This document shows, one piece after another, positions 19,301 to 26,642 of a DNA stretch of 33,483 bases. Location of the stretch: the NCBI GenBank assembly GCA_001798605.1, contig MGST01000069.1, forward strand, positions 3,357-36,839, given 5' to 3'. Both the position numbers and the translations under genes were made by a program. The stretch comes from Deltaproteobacteria bacterium RIFOXYA12_FULL_58_15. Its GTDB lineage: Bacteria > Myxococcota > XYA12-FULL-58-9. Numbering within the stretch: position 1 is the first letter of the stretch; every line of letters starts with the position of its first letter. The notes under the pieces were generated by a model. That model did not search any database. It saw nothing but the letters and a program-made list of their open reading frames with translations, and had not been told where the DNA came from.

Positions 19301-20286
19301 AGAACACCGCTGCCGGTAACAGATCCGGCAATGGGGTGGCTGACACGAACGGAATCGAAGGCGATTCGCTCCGGGGTGTGGGTGGCGTCAATCTCCACGG
19401 TGCCAAGGGGTTTGCGCTCAACCACCAGATCGGTCAGCAGAAGGTGTACGCGACTCTTGGGGGCAGATGTCGATCCGCTCACCTCGATCCTTATCTCGGC
19501 GTTGCCACCCATCTGCGGGGCTTCGGTGGTGAGCTGGTTGACCAATCCCAGAGGTGCGTGGGCTTCGATAACCGCGTCAAGGGATTGGGAACCTGTGAGG
19601 GAAACACCGCCTGTGGCGCTTAGCGTTACACCTCTGAGGGCCAAGAGACCTCGTACAATCTCCAGTCGTTCGGGCCGATCGACGGAGCCGCGCAGCAGGC
19701 CACGGGTCTGTAGCTCGAAGCTGACGGGGTGATCATCACGTCTGAGAATGGCGTTGCCAACCCGAACCTCGATCTGCCGCCCCGCCAATGAGGGGCGCAT
19801 CCGGCAGTCTCCCCGTTCGATAGTGATGTCAAAGTCGTCCGTGCGCAGGCTTGCAAATGTGTTCCACACCGAGAGCTCGCGTATGTCGACTGCCATGTGA
19901 GATCGGGCGTTACCGCCGGGTCGGAGGAGGTCATCCCTACCCCGCAGGTCAATGTCGCCACGCAATCCGTCGAGCTCGAGATTGTGTATGACAAAAGCGC
20001 CAGCAGCCGAAGGCCAAGGACGCACGAGCAAACGCCCCCGATGCAAGGTAATCCACGGCTCAACAGAATCGGCTTGCTGGACAATGACTTGGTTCACGCT
20101 GATGCCGGGGGGCAGTAGCTCCACCTCGAGATCTGCCATCGCCAAGGTGACGCCAAATTGGTCGTGTGCCTGGCGGACGAGGTAGGCCTTGAGGTTGTCG
20201 GCGACTCGTCGACTCTTGAGAGCAATGACGGCTCCCGCGACTATGCAGCAGATGATTGCCGCTATGATGAACAATTTGCGCCACAC
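16390..20286 (-). CDS. tamB: TamB-like translocation/assembly module protein (DUF490 C-terminus)
   Basis: 1298 aa. An N-terminal signal anchor (residues about 5-23, I-I-A-A-I-I-C-C-I-V-A-G-A) is followed by a very long run of beta-rich AsmA/TamB-type repeats, many with the pattern [LI]-x-G-x-[IV]. The C-terminal domain from about residue 1050 has the DUF490 character and ends in alternating polar/hydrophobic strands (L-D-L-R-L-R-W-E-F-E). TamB-family proteins form a periplasm-spanning groove anchored in the inner membrane; they work with TamA in outer-membrane biogenesis and are implicated in phospholipid transport. The start is GTG with a weak AGG nearby. The Omp85 gene begins one base after its stop, supporting a functional pair. 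Confidence 0.88.
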   Translation of the reverse strand: MWRKLFIIAAIICCIVAGAVIALKSRRVADNLKAYLVRQAHDQFGVTLAMADLEVELLPPGISVNQVIVQQADSVEPWITLHRGRLLVRPWPSAAGAFVIHNLELDGLRGDIDLRGRDDLLRPGGNARSHMAVDIRELSVWNTFASLRTDDFDITIERGDCRMRPSLAGRQIEVRVGNAILRRDDHPVSFELQTRGLLRGSVDRPERLEIVRGLLALRGVTLSATGGVSLTGSQSLDAVIEAHAPLGLVNQLTTEAPQMGGNAEIRIEVSGSTSAPKSRVHLLLTDLVVERKPLGTVEIDATHTPERIAFDSVRVSHPIAGSVTGSGVLNLDESLSLELNARLHSASLPHVLDLADMPDTWVPVYLNADVQGSGSFNPFRLNLELGGTVERFAVLNDSYRNPDAVRLMSIPEVGIEGSFYITRRAITFDHIALSRNESILHVEGPIYFDASKGIDLRAWTEHIQMADIGAIASVEYEGKGALAATIQGPLIGAPIISATLELDDFAVQGFFLGDIKSTLVFSDPNLTIGRATVKRNEGTVEASGAFNFATEMPRVHGEFAIKNINISDVLETLEVDESISQRFHARVDGSVSLSGPVTRPAGLVAVSGPDLRINNIHLGRLAVHGGFFRGNENIWSEFQIEPKKGKLDGRVAWLNDDTLEISGDAVSVPLALAQPFFGNPEIEGRLTGKVSLHGPNTALSGTIDANVAGLVVSGVRLETASLGATLERGKMKVTGTTLGNTSRVDATIALGEKLPFTATATYQRLELGRLIDLPANLNIVTTGTMFAQGDMTDPENVIADLHVEAAVFEYDDLELRSLRPIRLEYAGGLVRIEDMIISGNGLQLSAAGHLYSKEGVNLQILGVGDLRPSIRRSANLDWLRGRFDVGGRITGQYSSPKVTGNASLSDAALRLPGTGQILEKINTKLVFSGRTVTVETGSAILGGGTVRFAGSGLLPVDGESQLNLRADLDSVTLYPMLEVQTVVSGNLNLIGPLDGLALRGRLKLDSLRYSANFDLNTLVPKSKAPLRVTTLNPSSAIELGVAIYAPNNIIISNNVVDAELRADLTITGTTERVGLVGSITPIRAKARHGDNEFVVHRGTIDFTEEFRIFTQFDLHATTEACKMKIGVNVHGDSDHVAVSYRGEDDNGRAVDQNEVSTCILVGMRQQDIDRLTAATSQNDAANALSNPLVQGGLDVLWTVSGMDAKVRKLLPIKLDRVRLESAWSPQFRRTTTRVLVGKDLGSDVQLEYARSIEEVDDQALRIEYQLSGVAALEGNWLSAGDVSVEDFGLDLRLRWEFE

Positions 20287-20300
20287 AGTAACCTAGTATG

Positions 20301-20317
20301 GTATCGAATTCGTATCG
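20301..20317. repeat. Direct repeat upstream of tamB and the signalling module
   Basis: GTATCG occurs at 20301-20306 and 20312-20317, one helical turn apart (11 bp), with CGAATTCG between and across them. It lies between possible tamB promoter elements: on the minus strand TTGCCA at 20326-20321 and TACCAT at 20303-20298, with a 17-nt spacer. It resembles a tandem regulator site; the regulator is unknown. Confidence 0.3.
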
Positions 20318-20335
20318 GTCTGGCAAAGCATCCTT

Positions 20336-20354
20336 CCAGAATATCTGGGTTTTT
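20336..20354 (+). terminator. Terminator-like hairpin in the leader region of the signalling module
   Basis: CCAGA-ATA-TCTGG (20336-20348) is followed by GTTTTT (20349-20354). The stem is only 5 bp and AT-closed, so termination would be weak. If the plus-strand promoter lies upstream it could act as an attenuator; otherwise it is incidental. Confidence 0.3.
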
Positions 20355-20465
20355 GTCCGATCCGCAAACCTTGCATCAAATTTTCAAGCGATCAATTTTC
20401 GGCATAGGATTGCGGGGTGATGCTGATGTCAGACCGTTTGGAGTCTTGCACCGTTCACCTTAACC

Positions 20466-20470
20466 GGAGG
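20466..20470 (+). promoter_or_regulatory. Strong ribosome binding site preceding an ATT start
   Basis: GGAGG lies 7 nt before ATT (20478-20480). No ATG, GTG or TTG exists in the frame between the upstream stop at 20424 and the GTG at 20517. The GTG would delete the first strand of the receiver and lies about 46 nt from this site. Confidence 0.6.
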
Positions 20471-20477
20471 AATCACG

Positions 20478-23400
20478 ATTTCTGCTCAACAGGACAAAAG
20501 AGGCGTCATTCTCGCAGTGGATGACGAAGGCGACAACCTGGATGCATTGCAGCGGCTGTTTCATCGCGAGTTTGAGTTTCACCGCGCTGCCGATGGTTTG
20601 GAGGCGTTGGAAAAGCTAGGGGAGCTCCCTCGCGTCGACGTCATCATTGCAGATCAGCGAATGCCGCGCATGAGTGGTATCGAGTTCTTGCGTGCTGTCC
20701 ACGAAACTCGGGACGATGCCGAACGTATTGTCAAAATACTGTTGACAGCATTCACCGACCCCGAGGACGTCATTTCGTCCATCAATGTCGGGCGAATCGA
20801 TTACTTCTACACCAAACCCTTTGTGCCCGGCGATTTGCTACATCGCGTGAATGTACTTCTTGCGCGCAAACTCGCCGACAAACGTACCAATATGCGGGTT
20901 GAGCTGCCGGGCATCAATGATCTCAAGATCACCGGTGCTCGGGTCGCGGGCGGCCGAATCACCAACATGAGCCCTGACGGTCTGTTCCTGCAGACCCCAG
21001 CTTATCTACGTGAGGGCTCCACCGTGCCCTTTGAACTCTCTCTTCCCGATGGCAAACACTTCTCAATCATGGGGAGCGTGGCGCGGGTGGACACGCGAAA
21101 CGGCGGTGTGGGAATTCGTTTCGAGACCATCGGCGACGACACACGCACCGCGATCACCCGGTTCTTGGCCGATCATGTCACTCTGCGTGATTTGGTGGAG
21201 CTACAAAGGCGCTATCCGTTTCTCAAGACTTCGGAGATGATAGCATTCTCAGATCCTACGCGAATCTCCGAGTTGTTGCGCGAGGTCGCCTCCAAACGGA
21301 TTGAAGCCGCGGCGCTGCATTCGGAGTCGCGCTCTGCTGTCCCATTGGCATTGATAGACCTCATTGTCGACAACGAAGTCATTCTTGCTGGTGAAGCTCT
21401 GTCCATCGAGTTTCTGACTTCCGAGACAGTCTTCATCTCTTTCAACATGGGCCACACCACCTACAATTTCGAGACCATGGTCGTTCGCATCGCTGAGGAC
21501 GGCACGAGCATGGTGTGTCTCTATCCCCGCGTTATGTTCTACTCGGAGAAGCGGGCAGCCCAGCGCGGCCCGGACGAGACCGAGCTGCAGGTGCGAATTC
21601 CCTTGCCTGAGCCATTCTGCGTCGAGTTGCATGGCGACGTCATCGATAGGACTGAGCGGGGCGTTGGGTTCATCACGGCGGGGGATGGGCCGTTGTTGCT
21701 TGCTGGGACCCCTCTCGAATCGATTCGCATCATGCGTGGTGAAGAATTGGTACACGAGGACCGGGGTGAAGTGCGACACGTGGCAAAGGTTAAAGGCGGC
21801 CTGCGGGTCGGGGTGCAATTCGGCCTAGGGCGCAGGAGTCTGCGAATCATTGAGCCACCGCGGTTCGTCATGGCGGCCGCCACGGAGAAACCGCGGCAGC
21901 GATCGTTGGCCAATGGCGCGCCTGCCGGTGATTCTGTCCGCAAGGAGCCAGACGTTGTCCGCTTTGAAAACAACCGCGGAGAGGAGATTGTCGCACTTCT
22001 CAACACCTCGATGCCGCTGGGAGATGAGGCTGTTCCGGTCGTTCTCGTGCCGCCAGCCTTTGGCAAAACAAAAGAAACCCTTTTTGCTCTCGCGATGACT
22101 GTGGTGTCCACCTTTGCGCGCATGGGTAAACCGGTTGCCGTGCTTCGGTGGGACGGTGTGCGCCGAAAAGGGGAGTCTTTCAAGGAGGCCGATGCTGCCG
22201 AGCCTCCCTACGAGATGATCCACGCATGCATCAGCCAGGGTGCCGACGACACCATAGCGACATTGGATTGGCTTGACGCGAATCCGCGGTTGAAAGCGAG
22301 CCACGTGACTTTGGTTTCGTTTTCCTTGTCGTCATTGGAGTCGCGATTGATGCTTCGCAATGAGCAACAACGGCAACGGATCGATTATTGGATTCCTTGC
22401 ATGGGGACACCCGAGCTTCGGTATTTGCTCAGTCGTGTCAACTGCGGTCTCGACCTGTTGGAGCAGCACCAACTGGGCATGCAAATGGGCTTGATCTCTG
22501 TGCTCGGCAACCTTGTGAATGTCGACAAATACATGGCCGACGGCATCGCCAATCGTGTTGCCACCCTCGACCAAGCTCGCGCGGACATGGGATTGATCGA
22601 CATTCCCATTACCTGGATCTATGGCGAGCACGACCATTGGGTACGCCACGACTTCATTCGCGATGTCATGGGGGTCGATGCGAAGGCACCCAGGGAGCTC
22701 ATCTCTCTACCCTTGGGGCACAATGCGCGCACATCGGAGCAAGCCCTCAAACTCTTTGGCACCATTGCCTCCGCCGTGTTCAAGTCGAGCAACAACGCGG
22801 AAGCGGAGGCTGTCATCCCCGCGCCCGAGGATCTCGAATATGTACGCCGAGCTGAACGGGAACGCCTACCGGTGCGCACCGAAGGAAAGCGCGAAGACTA
22901 CTGGCGTCGCTATCTCGTCGGCGAAGAGGATCTCATCGGTTTCGATGTCTTGATGCTCGCAGACGACTACAAAATTCTGATGCGCGATCAGGAGCAGCAG
23001 CTCGAGCTGCGACCGACGGACAGGTTTTTGGATCTCGGTGGTGGAACGGGAAATTTTGTCGACCATCTGCTCGACGGTGACAGCGTTCTGCCCCAGGAAA
23101 TATGCCTCGGCGATTTGATCCCCGAGGCGTTACATCAGGCTTCAAGGAAGCTCAGCACGCGTTTGGATGCGGCGTCCTATTCTGGAGTCTTCAGTACCTC
23201 GTGCGTTGATATTGAAATGAATCGCTACCTTCCCATCACCCGCTTCCTGTGCGGTGAGCTTCACAGTGTGACGTCGCTAGGCGACAAGATTGAAGGCATC
23301 ACTGTGAGCGCCATCCATGAGATCGCAGACAACTACTCGCAGCGCTTGCATGCGATCATCCGGGGCGCGGCGGTGACGGCAAAGGACGAGTCCTGGCTCA

Positions 23401-23972
23401 AACGGCAGTTTGGGCTCTCGGCGGTGCGGACTGTACTCGATCTCAATGCTGCCAGTCGTTACGTAGGCCTTGGGGAAGCTCCGCGCAAATATCGAACCCT
23501 CCGGTTCTCGCCCGACAAGGAGGGTGGTTTGAGGTTACCGTTCGCATCAGGAGCATACGACAAGATTCTGATGAGCCTCGTTCTCTCCTATGTCTTCAAC
23601 CCGGTGGAAACTCTCATCGAGTTGCGTCGTGTTCTCGCACCGGGCGGGCGTTTGGTGTTGTCGACGCTCTACCCAGATGCCGATGCGTCGGGTTTGTTCA
23701 CTCGGTTGGCGGAGAAGATTGAGGGCATGGGCGACGATGACCTACCCGATGGTTGGAGCCGCTCTTTCGTGCTGAAGTCGATTCGCAGTTTTCTCAACGA
23801 CGCGCAGGCGTTGGTGGAGCTTGGTGAGGCCGGTGCCTTCGAGTTCTTTGAGCAGGCACGCCTGCAGGCCCTGTTGGATGATGCCGGCTACGATGTCATT
23901 TCCACTGTCGATTCCTTTGGCTCGCCGGCCCAAGGCTATGTCTGTGTTGCAACCCCAAGAGAGGGCGCATGA
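20478..23972 (+). CDS. Receiver-PilZ-PilZ-LuxD-like acyltransferase-methyltransferase fusion protein
   Basis: About 1164 aa from an ATT start. (1) Receiver, residues 9-125: acidic pair D15/D16, phospho-acceptor D59, T in L-L-T-A, K113. (2) PilZ, about 130-235: RxxxR as R-T-N-M-R (136-140) and NxSxxG at 163-168. (3) Second YcgR-like unit, about 265-475: R-A-A-Q-R (359-363) and D-R-T-E-R-G (390-395, Thr for Ser). (4) LuxD-like acyl-transferase/thioesterase, about 485-770: nucleophile elbow S-F-S-L-S (S616), D719 in G-E-H-D-H-W, H748 in P-L-G-H. (5) Class I methyltransferase, about 815-1160: LDLGGGTG (D852) and A-Y-D-K-I-L (D1028), with an insert of about 110 residues between. It is a soluble response regulator that probably senses phosphorylation and c-di-GMP and acts on an acyl group and SAM. 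The next gene overlaps its stop (ATGA). The substrates are unknown. Confidence 0.88.
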   Translation: MSAQQDKRGVILAVDDEGDNLDALQRLFHREFEFHRAADGLEALEKLGELPRVDVIIADQRMPRMSGIEFLRAVHETRDDAERIVKILLTAFTDPEDVISSINVGRIDYFYTKPFVPGDLLHRVNVLLARKLADKRTNMRVELPGINDLKITGARVAGGRITNMSPDGLFLQTPAYLREGSTVPFELSLPDGKHFSIMGSVARVDTRNGGVGIRFETIGDDTRTAITRFLADHVTLRDLVELQRRYPFLKTSEMIAFSDPTRISELLREVASKRIEAAALHSESRSAVPLALIDLIVDNEVILAGEALSIEFLTSETVFISFNMGHTTYNFETMVVRIAEDGTSMVCLYPRVMFYSEKRAAQRGPDETELQVRIPLPEPFCVELHGDVIDRTERGVGFITAGDGPLLLAGTPLESIRIMRGEELVHEDRGEVRHVAKVKGGLRVGVQFGLGRRSLRIIEPPRFVMAAATEKPRQRSLANGAPAGDSVRKEPDVVRFENNRGEEIVALLNTSMPLGDEAVPVVLVPPAFGKTKETLFALAMTVVSTFARMGKPVAVLRWDGVRRKGESFKEADAAEPPYEMIHACISQGADDTIATLDWLDANPRLKASHVTLVSFSLSSLESRLMLRNEQQRQRIDYWIPCMGTPELRYLLSRVNCGLDLLEQHQLGMQMGLISVLGNLVNVDKYMADGIANRVATLDQARADMGLIDIPITWIYGEHDHWVRHDFIRDVMGVDAKAPRELISLPLGHNARTSEQALKLFGTIASAVFKSSNNAEAEAVIPAPEDLEYVRRAERERLPVRTEGKREDYWRRYLVGEEDLIGFDVLMLADDYKILMRDQEQQLELRPTDRFLDLGGGTGNFVDHLLDGDSVLPQEICLGDLIPEALHQASRKLSTRLDAASYSGVFSTSCVDIEMNRYLPITRFLCGELHSVTSLGDKIEGITVSAIHEIADNYSQRLHAIIRGAAVTAKDESWLKRQFGLSAVRTVLDLNAASRYVGLGEAPRKYRTLRFSPDKEGGLRLPFASGAYDKILMSLVLSYVFNPVETLIELRRVLAPGGRLVLSTLYPDADASGLFTRLAEKIEGMGDDDLPDGWSRSFVLKSIRSFLNDAQALVELGEAGAFEFFEQARLQALLDDAGYDVISTVDSFGSPAQGYVCVATPREGA

Positions 23973-26527
23973 CCGAATCATCCGATTTCAGTCGTCAATT
24001 CGATCGAGAATACGATCTGCACGGGCGCGTGACGATCGCCACCCAACTGAGCATTCTCTTTTATCCGTCGTTTGGCATTCTTGATGCTGTCATTGCGCCA
24101 GAGTGGTTGGGCCCGTTTCTCCTGGTGCGTTTGGCCGTAGTGATCAGCAATGTCGCCGTTCTGGCCGTGCTTCACTTCAACAAAACACAGCAAGTCGCTC
24201 GCTACTGCGGCATGGCGGTGATGATTCTCGATGCGCTGGGGATTGCTCTAATGGTGCAATTGCTTGGCGGATTCATGAGCAGCTACTACCAAGGATTTAC
24301 GCTCATCATCATTTGCATGCTCGCCGTTTTGCCCTGGGGCGCTCGCGAGACCCTCATTGTCTCCGCGGTGATCTTTTTGAGCTACATTGTGCCATCGGTG
24401 TGGGCGATAGATCGCGGTGTTCTGCAATGGCGGGTGGTCGTCAACAATACGTTCTTTCTCGGAAGCATCATCGCCGTCTGCGTCATCGCATCTCATCTGA
24501 TGTACAATGTGCGCTGTCGTGCCTTGCGCGTTCGGACGCGGCTCGAGGAAACGGCCAAGGAGCTCGAGCAGAGCAATCAACGGTTGGTGAGCCTCGACGA
24601 GCTCAAGACCCAGTTCTTCGCCAATGTCAACCACGAGCTCAGGACACCTCTGACTCTTCTACTCGCGCCGCTCGGTGCCATGCTTCACGGAACGGGCGTT
24701 GCATTGTCTACGCAGATGCGAGAGCACCTCACCGCGATGCAGCGCAATGGTCTGAAACTTCTCAAGCTCATTAACGATCTTCTTGATCTGACGAAGCTCG
24801 AGGAAGGCAAGACCCGTATTCGCGTGTCGCCCTTCGACCTCGTGGCGTTTTGTCGGAACATCGTGGAGGCGGTCCGGCCGTTGGCTGTGGAACGACGGGT
24901 CGCGCTGCGCTTGGATTGTTCTGCAACGGAGATCGAAGTCTTTGGTGACACCGAGCAGCTCGACAAGGTTGTTTTGAACCTCCTCTCGAACGCCCTCAAG
25001 TTCACCCCGGCCGGGGGAGAAGTGCGCGTTGTCGTCGCGAAAAGTGCGGACGGACCCCGGGTCGAGGTGAGGGACAATGGCGAAGGCATTCCAGAGGGCA
25101 TGCTGAAGATTATTTTTGACAGGTTTGCCCAGGTGGACGGATCAAAGAGCCGACGTCACGACGGCACGGGCATTGGGCTTAGCTTGGTCAAAGAGATTGT
25201 CGAGCTCCACGGCGGTCAGGTGTGGGCCGACAGCAAGCTCGGAGAAGGTGCCAGCTTCATTGTTCAGTTCCAAGCAGGGGAGGCGCACATTGCCGACGAA
25301 GTGCGGGAGCGTCGAAGTCGTAACCGCGAGGTTGCCGTCGACCGGCGTGAGGGGGCATGCGAAACCGAGAAACTCCGAGACGTCGTGCGAGGAATCCCTT
25401 CACTGCAACTCGCTGGCTTCGAGCGACGTGGGCGTGAGCCCGCATCTTCGATCTCCGGCACCGATGCTAACACCCGAGTTCATGAGCACACCCTGTTGGT
25501 CATCGATGACAACCCTGATGTTTTGCAATTGATGCGTTTTTTGTTGCAGGACGAATACAACATCGTTACCGAGTCCTCGGCAGAGAGCGGTCTCGCCCTG
25601 GTCCGCAACGAGGTGGCCGATTTGGTAATCAGTGACGTCATGATGCCAGGCATGGATGGGCATGAGTTGTGCAAACGCATCAAGGAGAGCGAAGAAACCA
25701 GGCAAATTCCCGTGATTCTTGTAACTGCCCGGGCAGGACCGGAGGGGATCACCCAGGGCATCGACTCCGGCGCTGACGACTATCTCCCCAAACCCTTCGA
25801 CCCGCCGGAGCTGCTGGCAAGGGTGCGTTCATTGCTACGCATGCGCAAAGCCGAGGCCGATCTGGTTCGGCTCAATCGCAATCTCAAGGCTCGTGCTGAC
25901 GATTTGGTGGACAGGCAACGGTCGTTGTTCTTGTCGACCGTGCGTTGTCTAATATCGGCCCTTGAAGCCAAGGATCAGTACACCCGCAACCATTCCGTGC
26001 GCGTGACCGAGTACGCAATGGCCCTGGCTCGCAGGATGAATTTTGGGGAGCGAGATTTGCGGGATCTGGAGCTCGCGGCCCTTCTGCACGACGTCGGCAA
26101 GATCGGTGTTCCCGAGACGGTTTTGCACAAGCCTGGGAAGCTCACGTCGGAGGAGTTCGCGTTGATCAAGATGCACTCCGCCAAGGGGGCAGAGATCGTG
26201 CAACAGATCTCAGAGATCGGTGCCGTGGCACCGGCGGTGCGAGCGCATCATGAGCGTTACGACGGTACCGGATATCCGGACGGTTTGCGCAAGGTGGACA
26301 TCCCGATTGGCGCGCGCGTGATGGCGGTGGCGGACACATACGATGCCATGACTTCTGATCGGCCCTATCGCCAGGGATTGTCACACAGTGCTGCAATGAA
26401 AGAGATTGTTCGCCACTCGGGAGGGCAGTTCGATCCGGAGGTCGTCGAGAGCTTCCTTGCTTTGGAGGATTGGTTCCGGACGACCCGCAATTCTGAAAAT
26501 TGTGCATTGCCTCTCACATCCGCCTGA
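23969..26527 (+). CDS. Membrane hybrid histidine kinase with receiver and HD-GYP phosphodiesterase domain
   Basis: 852 aa. Residues about 25-190 contain about six hydrophobic segments with short loops and no extracytoplasmic sensor domain. HisKA follows with phospho-acceptor H222 in N-H-E-L-R-T-P-L, then HATPase with N-L-L-S-N-A-L-K-F, D-N-G-E-G-I-P and G-T-G-I-G-L-S-L. After a charged linker (about 440-505) comes a receiver (V-I-D-D-N, phospho-acceptor D556, K in L-P-K-P-F), then a full HD-GYP domain with H707/D708 in L-H-D-V-G-K and G-T-G-Y-P (GYP 768-770). HD-GYP domains hydrolyse c-di-GMP. The kinase, receiver and phosphodiesterase are fused, like RpfC plus RpfG in one chain. The start overlaps the preceding gene by 4 nt, so the two products are made together and the kinase probably also phosphorylates D59 of that protein. 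Confidence 0.94.
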   Translation: MTESSDFSRQFDREYDLHGRVTIATQLSILFYPSFGILDAVIAPEWLGPFLLVRLAVVISNVAVLAVLHFNKTQQVARYCGMAVMILDALGIALMVQLLGGFMSSYYQGFTLIIICMLAVLPWGARETLIVSAVIFLSYIVPSVWAIDRGVLQWRVVVNNTFFLGSIIAVCVIASHLMYNVRCRALRVRTRLEETAKELEQSNQRLVSLDELKTQFFANVNHELRTPLTLLLAPLGAMLHGTGVALSTQMREHLTAMQRNGLKLLKLINDLLDLTKLEEGKTRIRVSPFDLVAFCRNIVEAVRPLAVERRVALRLDCSATEIEVFGDTEQLDKVVLNLLSNALKFTPAGGEVRVVVAKSADGPRVEVRDNGEGIPEGMLKIIFDRFAQVDGSKSRRHDGTGIGLSLVKEIVELHGGQVWADSKLGEGASFIVQFQAGEAHIADEVRERRSRNREVAVDRREGACETEKLRDVVRGIPSLQLAGFERRGREPASSISGTDANTRVHEHTLLVIDDNPDVLQLMRFLLQDEYNIVTESSAESGLALVRNEVADLVISDVMMPGMDGHELCKRIKESEETRQIPVILVTARAGPEGITQGIDSGADDYLPKPFDPPELLARVRSLLRMRKAEADLVRLNRNLKARADDLVDRQRSLFLSTVRCLISALEAKDQYTRNHSVRVTEYAMALARRMNFGERDLRDLELAALLHDVGKIGVPETVLHKPGKLTSEEFALIKMHSAKGAEIVQQISEIGAVAPAVRAHHERYDGTGYPDGLRKVDIPIGARVMAVADTYDAMTSDRPYRQGLSHSAAMKEIVRHSGGQFDPEVVESFLALEDWFRTTRNSENCALPLTSA

Positions 26528-26583
26528 CACGCCGTATTGAGTGGGTGACTCGCGTGACTCAGATCTTCCGAGTGACGACGGCG

Positions 26584-26599
26584 GGTGCGAAGCCGCACC
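26584..26599. terminator. Hairpin between convergent genes
   Basis: GGTGCG-AAGC-CGCACC forms a perfect 6-bp stem with a 4-nt loop in the 115-nt gap between the convergent hybrid kinase and calpain genes. No T-tract follows on either strand, so it could be a weak bidirectional terminator or a stabilising 3' end. Confidence 0.3.
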
Positions 26600-26642
26600 G
26601 GTGCTGCAGAGGCATGGTCTGAAATCCGACGCCGTCGAATCG

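Noticed and set aside
20517..23972. GTG at 20517 as the start of the receiver fusion gene
   Set aside because: It would remove the first receiver strand and has no ribosome site at proper spacing; ATT at 20478 fits GGAGG.
26528..26642. Short GTGACTC repeats in the convergent gap as an attachment site or mobile-element end
   Set aside because: The repeats are only 7 bp and no integrase, transposase or target duplication is nearby.
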